From Chitinophagaceae bacterium (GTDB lineage Bacteria; Bacteroidota; Bacteroidia; Chitinophagales; Chitinophagaceae), in assembly GCA_947458275.1 (NCBI GenBank), contig CANGYR010000009.1, forward strand, positions 60,132 to 124,131: DNA of 64,000 nt, written 5' to 3'. The first letter of the stretch is position 1. The number at the start of each line of letters is the position of its first letter. Below, one piece after another: positions 26,429 to 35,700 of the stretch. The notes under the pieces are model-generated. The model made no database searches and was not told the origin of the DNA. It was given only the letters and a program-made list of their open reading frames with translations. Made by a program: the position numbers and the translations under genes.

Positions 26429-27340
26429 TTAAAACAATCCTTCGATAGACAGATATCTTTCTCCTGTATCGTAGTTGTATGTAAGCACTTTAGAACCAGC
26501 AGGAATTTCAGCCAGTTTTTTAGCCACTGCCGCCAAAGATGCCCCTGTTGAAATACCGGCAAGGATACCTTCTTCTTTTGCCAGTGCCTGCGCTTTTGCA
26601 AAAGCATCGTCTTTACTTACCTGTATGACACCGTCAATTACTTCTTTGTTGTAAATGCCCGGAACAAATCCTGCTCCGATACCTTGGATGGGGTGCGGAC
26701 TTGGACTACCACCACTCAAAACAGGTGATAATTCAGGCTCTACTGCAAATACTTTCAGATTAGGGAAATGTTGTTTCAACACTTCAGCAACACCGGTAAT
26801 GTGACCGCCGGTACCCACACCTGTAATCAGATAATCCAATCCATCAGGGAAGTCTTTCAAAATCTCTTGTGCAGATGTAGTACGGTGAATGTCTGTATTT
26901 GCGGGATTGTCGAACTGCTGAGGCATCCACGCATTAGGCGTAGTAGACACCAGTTCAGTTGCTTTTTCAATAGCGCCTTTCATACCTTTCTCACGGGGAG
27001 TAAGCACAAATTCCGCTCCGTATAAAGCCATTAGTCTGCGACGCTCAATACTCATGCTTTCCGGCATTACCAGAATTAGTTTATATCCTTTAACTGCTGC
27101 CACCAAAGCCAGACCGATACCGGTGTTTCCGGAAGTAGGCTCGATGATTACAGTGTCTTTTTTCAGTTTGCCGGATTTTTCAGCATCTTCAATCATTGCT
27201 AATGCAATACGGTCTTTGATACTGGCTCCCGGATTGGTTCTTTCCAGTTTGATCCACACTTCGTGTGAGTTGCCAAAAAGTCGATTGATTTTTACATGCG
27301 GTGTGTTACCGATTGTTTCTAAGATGTTATTTGCTTTCAT
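26429..27340 (-). CDS. cysK: Cysteine synthase (O-acetylserine sulfhydrylase A)
   Basis: A 303-residue fold-type II PLP enzyme that makes cysteine from O-acetylserine and sulfide. K42 in [11 protein letters not shown] binds [22 protein letters not shown] is the substrate loop, [15 protein letters not shown] the phosphate cup and AGISTGAS the C-terminal loop. It lies downstream of cysE across a 7-bp repeat array. CysM-type specificity cannot be excluded, but the length and the [10 protein letters not shown] region fit CysK. Confidence 0.95.
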   Translation of the reverse strand: MKANNILETIGNTPHVKINRLFGNSHEVWIKLERTNPGASIKDRIALAMIEDAEKSGKLKKDTVIIEPTSGNTGIGLALVAAVKGYKLILVMPESMSIERRRLMALYGAEFVLTPREKGMKGAIEKATELVSTTPNAWMPQQFDNPANTDIHRTTSAQEILKDFPDGLDYLITGVGTGGHITGVAEVLKQHFPNLKVFAVEPELSPVLSGGSPSPHPIQGIGAGFVPGIYNKEVIDGVIQVSKDDAFAKAQALAKEEGILAGISTGASLAAVAKKLAEIPAGSKVLTYNYDTGERYLSIEGLF

Positions 27341-27345
27341 GTGTA

Positions 27346-27505
27346 AAACGTTTTTGGTTTGTGGTTGCGCTTACGCGCGTTTAAAGTTTATTGTTTGGGG
27401 TTTGGGGTTGGGGGTTTGGGGTTTATAGTTTTTTGTTTCTTATTTCTTATTTCTTATTTCTTATTTCTTATTTCTTATTCTTTATTTCATATTTCTTATT
27501 TCTAA
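27346..27505. repeat. TTTGGGG tract and ten-unit TTTCTTA 7-bp array
   Basis: Positions 27346-27425 carry a TTGCGCTTACGCGCG palindrome and several GTTTGGGG units. Positions 27436-27505 are ten 7-bp units: six perfect TTTCTTA, then TTCTTTA, TTTCATA, TTTCTTA and TTTCTAA. The array reaches to within 5 bases of the cysE stop codon. Confidence 0.9.
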
Positions 27506-27509
27506 ATTA

Positions 27510-28343
27510 TTAAATCACAAAATTCAAAGCGTCCGACAGCGGATTTTTATCTCTGATGGTGACTTCGCTTTTATGGTAAACAATTGAATTGGGCAGTACA
27601 GAATGCGTAAGCCATACGTTTCCTCCAATCAGACTATGCTCGCCTACTACCGTATCTCCACCCAATATGGTTGCGCCGGAATAGATGATTACATTGTCTT
27701 TAATGGTAGGATGACGCTTGGTTTGCGCCTGGTCTTTACTCACGCTCAATGCTCCTAGTGTAACGCCCTGATATATTTTTACATTGTTGCCAATGATTGA
27801 TGTCTCGCCGATTACAATGCCTGTACCGTGATCAATAAAAAAAGAATGACCGATGGTAGCACCGGGATGAATATCTATGCCCGTCTTGCTGTGTGCATGC
27901 TCAGAAAAAATACGGGGCAGAATTCTTACGCCCTGTTTCCATAAGTGATTGGACAAACGATAAATCGCTGTTGCGTAAAAACCGGGATAGGCTACCAGTA
28001 CTTCTTCCAGGGAGTAGGCGGCAGGATCAAATTCCATTACCGACGCTGCATCCTTCAGCAATTCAGCATGCAATTGAGGAAGGTCTTTAAAAAAGTTTTG
28101 AGTAATCAATTCAGCATTTACTTCGCTGCCTGAAACACCTTTTACCAGTTCGTGCAGTTGATGGTTAAAGCTGCTCATGATTCCGGTCAGGTATGTTTCA
28201 TCTCTTTTCTCTTTTTCTGCAGGCACAAACAAAAATTCAAAGAAGTCATCAATAAAAGCCTGCGCTCTCCCTTTCTCTGGAAAGTCTGCCTGCACTTTAA
28301 TGAAGTGACTTTGTAATTGTTGTATGAATGCTTTATCCTGCAT
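27510..28343 (-). CDS. cysE: Serine O-acetyltransferase
   Basis: A 277-residue acetyltransferase that makes O-acetylserine for CysK. The N-terminal half is helical. The C-terminal half is a left-handed beta-helix with GIDIHPGATIGHSFFIDHGT (catalytic DH) and VVIGETSIIGNNVKIYQGVT. The longer N-terminus resembles the EpsC-type rather than the enteric CysE form. I chose the ATG at 28341-28343 (MQDKAFIQQL); a start 12 codons upstream would overlap the cysN end. Confidence 0.93.
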   Translation of the reverse strand: MQDKAFIQQLQSHFIKVQADFPEKGRAQAFIDDFFEFLFVPAEKEKRDETYLTGIMSSFNHQLHELVKGVSGSEVNAELITQNFFKDLPQLHAELLKDAASVMEFDPAAYSLEEVLVAYPGFYATAIYRLSNHLWKQGVRILPRIFSEHAHSKTGIDIHPGATIGHSFFIDHGTGIVIGETSIIGNNVKIYQGVTLGALSVSKDQAQTKRHPTIKDNVIIYSGATILGGDTVVGEHSLIGGNVWLTHSVLPNSIVYHKSEVTIRDKNPLSDALNFVI

Positions 28344-28356
28344 GAATAAGTTCTGT

Positions 28357-29598
28357 TTATTGCAACATGCACGCACCAACGGTAACGTGACTTGTTTCGT
28401 CTATTAAAATCGCGCCGCCGTTTACCTTCAATGTATTGTATGCATCATAAGGTAAAGGAGACGCCGTTTTCAATTTCAATCTCACTACATCGTTTAATAA
28501 TATTTTTTCCGGTGCTGCTTCCTGTTCGAGTGTGTTTACATTCAGGCGATATTCCACTTCTTTCACCACGGCCTTCACCAATCTGCTGTTAAGCTGCAAC
28601 ATATATCTGCTGCCTGTCTGCAGAGGAAGTTGTCCCATCCAGCAGACATCCGCTGTGATTTCATTGGATAAATTCACAGTTTCATTTTGTTGCACCAAAA
28701 TATCTCCGCGACTGATATCGATATCGTCTTTTAGATGAATGATGGCACCTTGTGGAGCAAATGCTTCCTCAACGTTTTTACCTGACACTTCTATGGCGGT
28801 GATTTCCGATTCAAGACCGGAGGGTAAGACTTTAATTTTATCTCCTACCTTATAAATACCACTAACGATTTTTCCTGCATAGCCACGATAGTCGTGCAGT
28901 TCGGCTGATTGCGGGCGAATCACATATTGTACAGGGAAACGTGCATTGGTCAAATTCACATCTGCATTCACCTCAATGGTCTCAAGCAAATCCAGCAATG
29001 CCGGTCCTTGATACCATGGAAATACTTCGGAGCGTTCCACGATATTATCTCCGTTTAATGCAGAAATAGGAATATACATCACTTCATTCAGTCCGAGTGA
29101 AGTGGCCACATTTGCATAATCAGCGGCAATTTTATCATACACTTCTTTGGAATAATCTACCAGATCCATTTTGTTAATGGCAACAACAACATGCTTGATT
29201 TGCAACAAAGAAGCGATAAGTGAATGGCGTTTAGTCTGCTCCACCACACCATTGCGCGCATCAACCAAAATAATTATAAGATTTGCGTTTGAAGCACCTG
29301 TCACCATGTTGCGGGTGTATTGGATATGCCCGGGCGCATCGGCGATGATGAATTTTCTTTTGGGTGTGGTGAAATATTTATATGCCACATCTATGGTGAT
29401 ACCCTGTTCGCGCTCAGAACGCAGACCGTCCGTCAGCAAAGCAAGGTCAATTTCACCTTCTTCTTTGTTCTTACTTTGTTTTTCCAGCGCCTCCAGCTGA
29501 TCAATCATAATTGACTTGCTGTCGTACAGCAAACGCCCGATTAGTGTACTCTTCCCGTCATCAACACTTCCTGCAGTTATGAATCGTAGTATGTCCAT
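28357..29598 (-). CDS. cysN: Sulfate adenylyltransferase subunit 1 (GTPase)
   Basis: A 413-residue elongation-factor-like GTPase that drives APS formation by CysD. P-loop GSVDDGKST near residue 10, switch DAPGHIQYTRNMVTGASN, and NKMD for guanine recognition. Domains II and III follow. It ends without the C-terminal APS kinase found in NodQ-type fusions, which agrees with the APS-using CysH in this operon. It starts 200 bases after cysD, with repeats between. Confidence 0.95.
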   Translation of the reverse strand: MDILRFITAGSVDDGKSTLIGRLLYDSKSIMIDQLEALEKQSKNKEEGEIDLALLTDGLRSEREQGITIDVAYKYFTTPKRKFIIADAPGHIQYTRNMVTGASNANLIIILVDARNGVVEQTKRHSLIASLLQIKHVVVAINKMDLVDYSKEVYDKIAADYANVATSLGLNEVMYIPISALNGDNIVERSEVFPWYQGPALLDLLETIEVNADVNLTNARFPVQYVIRPQSAELHDYRGYAGKIVSGIYKVGDKIKVLPSGLESEITAIEVSGKNVEEAFAPQGAIIHLKDDIDISRGDILVQQNETVNLSNEITADVCWMGQLPLQTGSRYMLQLNSRLVKAVVKEVEYRLNVNTLEQEAAPEKILLNDVVRLKLKTASPLPYDAYNTLKVNGGAILIDETSHVTVGACMLQ

Positions 29599-29654
29599 GT
29601 ATTGTTTTTTATCTAAATTTTATTTTTAAATTAAACTAACCCCCAAAAAAACAA

Positions 29655-29798
29655 AGTTTGTGGTTTGTGGTTTGGGGTTTGGGGTTTGGGGTTTTTCTCA
29701 CATTTCCACATCTTCACATTTCCAAATTTCCACATCTCCAAATTTCCAAATCTCCACATCATCATATCTTCAAATTGGCACATCGGCACATCAGCACA
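29655..29798. repeat. TTTGGGG telomere-like tract and CACATCT decamer repeats
   Basis: Positions 29656-29697 contain TTTGTGG units followed by GGGGTTTGGGGTTTGGGG, with four G-runs suitable for a G-quadruplex. From 29698 the CACATTTCCACATCTTCACA family follows and runs into the cysD stop codon at 29799. Confidence 0.85.
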
Positions 29799-30740
29799 TC
29801 AAAAGTAACCGGTCTTCTTCCTATCCTCCATCGCTGCCTCACTTACTCTGTCATCTATACGGGTTTCGCCGCGTTCGCTTGTTTTGGTCTTGATGATTTC
29901 CGCGATGATGTCGTCAAGCGTTGCAGCTTTAGACTCCACGGCTGCGGTGCAGGTCATGTCACCTACAGTGCGGTATCTCACTTTTTTGACAGAGATTTTG
30001 TCTGTTGGATCTATCTGAATGAATTCGGATGTTGCCACCAGTTGTCCCTCCCACTCCAGCACTTCTCTGTCGTGAGCGAAATAAATTTCCGGCAATTCGA
30101 TATTATGTCTGCGGATATAATTCCATACATCTAATTCTGTCCAGTTGCTTATTGGGAATACGCGAACGTTTTCACCTTTTGCAATGCGTCCGTTGTAAGT
30201 ATTCCATAGTTCAGGCCTTTGCAGTTTAGGATCCCATTGTCCGAATTCATCTCTTACGGAGAATACTCTTTCCTTGGCTCTGGCTTTTTCCTCATCTCTT
30301 CTGGCTCCGCCGATGCAGGCATCAAACTTAAACTCTTCGATGGTATCCAGCAATGTGTATGTCTGCAAAGCATTTCTGCTGGCAAATTTTCCGCGCTGCT
30401 CGGTCAATCTTTTTTCGCGGATGGTATCTTCTACTTTTCTGACAATCAGTTTCTCATCAATCTTTGCCGCCAGGTTGTCTCTGAATGTTAATGCTTCGGG
30501 GAAATTGTGTCCGGTATCGATATGCACCAGCGGGAAAGGAAATTTACCCGGACGGAAAGCCCTTAGTGCCAGGTGCACGAGGACGATAGAATCCTTTCCT
30601 CCGGAAAACAATAAAGCAGGTCTTTCGAACTGACCGGCCACCTCGCGGAATATATGAATGGACTCTGCCTCGAGTGCATCGAGATAGTCCAGACTATACT
30701 TGCTGCGGTCGATTTTTGTATTCTCTAAAGTGTTATTCAT
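29799..30740 (-). CDS. cysD: Sulfate adenylyltransferase subunit 2
   Basis: A 313-residue PP-loop ATP pyrophosphatase that adenylates sulfate to APS with CysN. ALLFSGGKDSIVLVHLALRA is the PP-motif near residue 43. SARRDEEKARAKER-like GGARRDEEKARAKERVFSVR and the C-terminal RYRTVGDMTCTAAVESKA with GRIDDR-like RIDDRVSEAAMEDRKKTGYF are family features. It lies 43 bases after cysH, in the order cysH-cysD-cysN. Confidence 0.96.
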   Translation of the reverse strand: MNNTLENTKIDRSKYSLDYLDALEAESIHIFREVAGQFERPALLFSGGKDSIVLVHLALRAFRPGKFPFPLVHIDTGHNFPEALTFRDNLAAKIDEKLIVRKVEDTIREKRLTEQRGKFASRNALQTYTLLDTIEEFKFDACIGGARRDEEKARAKERVFSVRDEFGQWDPKLQRPELWNTYNGRIAKGENVRVFPISNWTELDVWNYIRRHNIELPEIYFAHDREVLEWEGQLVATSEFIQIDPTDKISVKKVRYRTVGDMTCTAAVESKAATLDDIIAEIIKTKTSERGETRIDDRVSEAAMEDRKKTGYF

Positions 30741-30783
30741 TGAGCTTTTATTCTAAATTTTTTATTTAATTATATCTTATAAC

Positions 30784-31509
30784 CTATTTATTTTCAGCAT
30801 GTTCATGTAATCCGCATTCCTTCTTTGATGCATCTTCCCACCACCATCTTCCGGCTCTGAAATCTTCCCCTGGTTTGATGGCGCGGGTACAGGGAGCGCA
30901 ACCAATACTGACGAAACCTTTGTCATGCAGCGGATTGTATGGGATGTTATGCTCGGCTATAAAGGCCTTGGTTTCATCGGTGGACCAATGTAGTATAGGG
31001 TGATATTTGAACAGCTGATTGGCCTCATCCCATTCAATGATGGGGAGCGATTCTCTGTTGGGAGAATGCTCTGCCCTCAGTCCGGTAATCCAAAGTCTCT
31101 TGCCATGTAAAGCTCTTTTCAATGGCTCCACCTTACGGATATTACAGCACCCTTTTCTCAAATCGGTTGATTCGTAAAAAGCATTAGGGCCATTGGCAAG
31201 CACCCAGTCCTGCAGTAGCTGCTCATTTGGATAGTAAGCAGTGATGGGCAAGTTGTAGCGCTGCAATGTACTGCTCCATACGGAGTAGGTTTCAGGAAAA
31301 AGTCTGCCGGTATCGAGTGTGAAAATACTTACGTTGAGTTGTTGTGAAGCGATGAGATGAGTTATGGCCTGATCCTCGTAACTGAAACTGGTGGAGAAGG
31401 CAGATGCTCCTTCAAACACACCCACCAGATGCTCCAATGTATCCGAAACAGATAGTCCACCAGTTTGGTGGAGTAAATCTTGGGCGGTCAGTTTTTGGTT
31501 ATTATCCAT
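30784..31509 (-). CDS. cysH: Adenylylsulfate (APS) reductase, assimilatory 4Fe-4S type
   Basis: A 241-residue PP-loop reductase converting APS to sulfite with thioredoxin or glutathione. The paired cysteines of the cluster are in RKGCCNIRKVEPL and VSIGCAPCTRAI, and the catalytic Cys is in KKECGLHEH near the C-terminus. CC/CxxC marks the APS-using type, matching the absence of an APS kinase. The ATG at 31507-31509 gives the usual N-terminal length. A copy of the 25-bp palindrome lies inside the coding sequence at 31452-31476, covering codons for LLHQTGGLS. It heads the sulfur block. Confidence 0.94.
   Translation of the reverse strand: MDNNQKLTAQDLLHQTGGLSVSDTLEHLVGVFEGASAFSTSFSYEDQAITHLIASQQLNVSIFTLDTGRLFPETYSVWSSTLQRYNLPITAYYPNEQLLQDWVLANGPNAFYESTDLRKGCCNIRKVEPLKRALHGKRLWITGLRAEHSPNRESLPIIEWDEANQLFKYHPILHWSTDETKAFIAEHNIPYNPLHDKGFVSIGCAPCTRAIKPGEDFRAGRWWWEDASKKECGLHEHAENK
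31452..31476. promoter_or_regulatory. 25-bp palindromic operator within the start of cysH
   Basis: Left half ATAGTCCACCAG and right half TTGGTGGAGTAA. It aligns with the tauE operator at 19 of 25 positions in the same register. It starts about 33 bases inside the cysH coding region, so it would act as a roadblock rather than at the promoter. Confidence 0.5.
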
Positions 31510-31584
31510 TATTTAAAAAATCAGTGTTAGTCTTTGTGATTTTTACCGGCAGGTTGCATCAAACCGGCTAAGGAAATTCAGGAT

Positions 31585-31593
31585 GCAAAATTA
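31585..31593 (-). promoter_or_regulatory. Probable -7 box of the cysH operon
   Basis: TAATTTTGC on the minus strand fits TAnnTTTG. It lies about 76 bases upstream of the cysH ATG, leaving a leader of roughly 65-70 bases that contains GCCGGTTTGATGCAACC and CTGCCGG and may be structured. No known riboswitch is recognised in it. Confidence 0.4.
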
Positions 31594-31712
31594 CTCAAGA
31601 ATATTGGAAAATTGAAATAAAATGAGGGGAAAATGAGCTGAAATAAAAAACAATTTAAGAATTAATATTATACATATTGAGTTATTCTATAAAAAAGTTT
31701 GCAATAATTACA

Positions 31713-32768
31713 TCAGTAAACTGTAGGCATGAAGCCGAATTTAGGGCAACGGGTGCCCATAAGAGCTTTGTTTCTAACATTCAAAAAGTTCCTATACGAC
31801 AAGGTTACCTCCAATCCTCCCCTGTATTGAGACGCCGTAACCAGTTTGCTGACATTGGCATCATAACTCACCCCAATGATGATTTTATTCAATTCAAGTT
31901 GAATGACAGGTATAAATGCATCGTTCCATCTGTAAAACGCACCCGCCCTGATTCCGTTTCTTATATCTGCCTGGGTAAAGAAATCCCAACCATATAAAAG
32001 TCCACCCTGAAATGAATTGTGTCCACCCTGTCTGAAATAATCTCCATAAAGAATTAATTCATTAATGTCGCTTGTGGCTATAGCCAATCCTGCATTCAGT
32101 GCGAATTTCGGATTGAGCTGAATTTCATTCCCTGAAAAGAAAAGTTTTGGCTTAGTCAGATTAAAGAAACCTAACCCTATATAATAATCGGCTCCGTATG
32201 CAAGCTGACTGCTGAAAGATACTCCGGCAGACAGTTCAGGATAAGTAACATTTGTTCTTTCAAATGTTTGTTGGCTTGTTGACAGAATATTAAATGTACC
32301 ATTGGCGTTTAATGAAAACTGGTCATTTAAAATTAATTTGGTTGGATCAAATTGCTGCTGTACAAATCCTCCCATTATTGCACCTGACAAATAAGTATTA
32401 TTTTCTTCATTCAGTAATTTATGGTAATTGAATACCGGCAAGAACATTGTTTTACTGAAATTGGAAGTCCCAGCCACATCTTTTGCCAGTTGTAACCCAA
32501 TTGAAAAATGATCACCTTCAGAAATAAAATCCAAGGGTATTTTGACTTCTGAGCTCAGACTAAAAGTCCGGTATGGTGTGGTTACACTTTGCCATTGATT
32601 TCGGTAAGATGAAATCACTCTTATATCTCCTGAATAAATACCCGCCAATGCAGGATTTCTGAGCATCGGCTGTTCATAAAATTGAGAGAAATGTATATCC
32701 TGCCCCCCTACCCAATGAAATTGGAGTATTGAAACTGAAAGAAAAAATATTTTAAAAATCAACTTCAT
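31713..32768 (-). CDS. PorP/SprF-family type IX secretion outer-membrane protein
   Basis: A 351-residue protein with an N-terminal signal (MKLIFKIFFLSVSILQFHWV) and the family opening QDIHFSQFYEQPMLRNPALA, then a predicted 14-strand barrel ending in RNFLNVRNKALMG. PorP/SprF proteins anchor or help secrete large type IX substrates carrying type B C-terminal signals. It follows the giant surface-protein gene by three bases on the same strand, the usual SprB/SprF-like pairing, so it most likely serves that protein. Confidence 0.93.
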   Translation of the reverse strand: MKLIFKIFFLSVSILQFHWVGGQDIHFSQFYEQPMLRNPALAGIYSGDIRVISSYRNQWQSVTTPYRTFSLSSEVKIPLDFISEGDHFSIGLQLAKDVAGTSNFSKTMFLPVFNYHKLLNEENNTYLSGAIMGGFVQQQFDPTKLILNDQFSLNANGTFNILSTSQQTFERTNVTYPELSAGVSFSSQLAYGADYYIGLGFFNLTKPKLFFSGNEIQLNPKFALNAGLAIATSDINELILYGDYFRQGGHNSFQGGLLYGWDFFTQADIRNGIRAGAFYRWNDAFIPVIQLELNKIIIGVSYDANVSKLVTASQYRGGLEVTLSYRNFLNVRNKALMGTRCPKFGFMPTVY

Positions 32769-32770
32769 AA

Positions 32771-35700
32771 TTATCTGATTAGCGTAACGTTTCCTTTATA
32801 AAAATACGGGATACCGTTATCGCAAATGACTTCTGCAGTGTAAACAAATACACCCGGCTCAGCGAGCACACCATTAACTTTTCCATTCCATCCATAGGCC
32901 GGTGCGTTGGGAGGAAAATTGCTTCTTTCAAAAACAATCTGCCCCCATCTGTTGAATACCCTGAATGATTTAATTGATCCAATACCTGACCCTCTCACCA
33001 TAAAAATTGAATTTTCGGCTAGCCCTCCCTGTGGTACAAACGCATTCGGGATGAATACTTGTGTGTTTTCACAGAATACTTTGATGCAGATGGTATCGGA
33101 ACCCGAACAGCCATAGATGTTAGTGGCTTTTACAGCATAACATGCATTGTTTTTGACCGCTAATTTAGGAGCACCACAAACTGCATCATCACAGCTGATA
33201 TTGGCACTGGGATTCCACTCAAAAACTTTAATAGGCAATATATTGGCTTCAGCTGCATTTACTATCTGAGGATTCAGATCAAGAATTTGTCCTGTAGGTA
33301 ATGTTAAAGGAGATTGACCTAAATCAACTATCGGGTATCCTCCAATTCCAATTAAGGTGTCTGTTTTTGAGCTGCAACCTGTTGCAGGAGAAAAGACAGT
33401 AATCGTATACACTCCGGCATCCTTAATAATTACACTGTTTATTTGAGCATTGGGAGCGTTAACAGGAAAACCCCTTCCCGGTCCTGTCCAGGTATAATTT
33501 AATGTAGGATTGGGATTCTGTCCGGGTAAAAAACTTGTAGCTTGTAAACTCAATGCATCGCCAATACAAAGCGGAGCCCTTGTTGTTATAATTGGTTTTA
33601 CAGGCGATTGCAAAATATTGACTGAAAAATTTGCCGGAAGTGAAATACAGTTATTTTGAATTGCATAAACGATGTACGTGCCATTATATGATGTATTGGC
33701 AGACGGAAAAGAGTAAACAGTATTTCTTGTTGTATCGGGAGTGGAGCCGAATGCAGGTCCTACCCAAACGTAATCAACAGGATCGATTAAATTACTTGTA
33801 GCAGATGAAGCTGAAAGATTTAATTCATTTTCACTGCACACAGGAGGATTGTATCCTGCGATAGGTTTTGTCGGAGGATTTGGATCGCTTAAAATAAATA
33901 CATCAGGAATCTTAGTTGAGGAACATTCATATGCTTCGACACTAATATCAGAATATGTGCCGGCAGTTAAATCAACTTTAACTATACCTGAAGCATCTGA
34001 AGTGTCTTTTACTTTATAAATCGTTTGAAATTTATCGTACTGAACAAATACAGGAGTGTTTACAATTGGATTATTATTTAGATCAACAATTGTAAGGGTA
34101 ATAGAACCTGAAGGAAGTCCGCACTTTGTAGGATTTTTGAATGAACTGGCAATGATTTTTGGAGTAGGGTTTACGATAACAACTATTTTAGATTTTGGAC
34201 TTTCACAATTCGGATCTGTCTGTGAAACGAAATAATAAATTGTATCCGGATTGTTTGTTGATGGCGTTGGAGCTGAAATCAATTTAATTTGATTCTCATC
34301 ATACCATATAAGCGTATTACCCGGCAAAGACTCAGCAGTCATTTCAGGAGCTACAGAACCCTGACAGAATCTTAGCGTATCCTGAACTTTTGGCGGCGGT
34401 GGTATCGGATTAACAATTGCTGTTAAAGAATAAACCGGACCGCTACATGGACTTGATGTCGGATTAATAGGTGTTACTTCAATAATTAATGTTTCACTAA
34501 CTGTTCCTGTATTGGTATACGAAATAGAGATATCTTTTTGCGGAGATGCTACAGTTCCTGAAAGTGGCCCATTAATATTATTTGGCAGTGCACCTCCCTT
34601 AACAGTCCAATTATAAACAGTATTGGCTACGGTGGACGTAGGTATATAGGTTAATGTTCCTCCCGAACATATTGATGCCGAAATCTTATCAAACTCAAGC
34701 TTAGGAGATTCATCTATAGTTACACTTGTTGAAGTGATAAAACCCGGACAAGGAGGTGAAGGCAAAATTGTATAAGTAACTGTGTAGGTACCTGGCTTAC
34801 TCAAAGATGGATTGATTGCTCCTGTGACAAGATCGATTGACAAATCAGCCGAGGAAGAAAAACTACCCGTGGTTACACCGGTTAAGCTAACAGACTGAGG
34901 CGTTGAAATACCACCACAGAAAGGAGAACCTGGAAAATTAATAGTTGCTTTAGGAGCATCATTAACTGTAATTTTAGTACTTGTAGAGAAATTTGCACAA
35001 CCTCCGATTCCGGTAATCGAATATGTTATTTCATACTCCCCTGCTGTGGAATTAGAAGGTATTATTTTCCCTGTTGTTGCATCTATCGGCAACCCTGAAT
35101 TGGGAACTATCGAATATACGCCACCGTTATCTCCTGTTAATGTTACATCTATATCCGGATTCGGAGTTAAACTGCTATTATCAACATTACAAACAATAGA
35201 TGGATTGTAAACAATTGTTGCAGCAGGCGCTTTTGTTATAACGACCGTTGTCTTGGTGATAAAGCCCGGACAAGGTAAAGATGGTGCAATAGTATATGTC
35301 ACCTCATAAGTACCGGGTTTACTTGATGTTGGCGTTATGGCTCCTGTATTTTTATCTATTGTCAAGCCGGTCGTTGAGGTATACTCTCCTCCTATTGATC
35401 CGCTAAACTTAACCTGTGCAGAAGCATCTGACCCACATATCGGGTCATAACCGATAGTTGCAGTTGGTGCTGCAATTACATCAACAGTAGCGGTGGAAGT
35501 AAAATCCTTACAACCACCCGTACCGATGAGCGTATAGGTTATTGTATATTTACCCGGTGTTGCTTCCGAGGGAGTGAGCTCTCCAGTGGATGCATCGATT
35601 GGCAAACCAGTATTAGGAGATATCGTATATGTACCTCCGGCATCACCTTTTCTCACAACTGGTATAGGTGGATTAGGTGTGGAAGCGTCGTCTTTAACAT

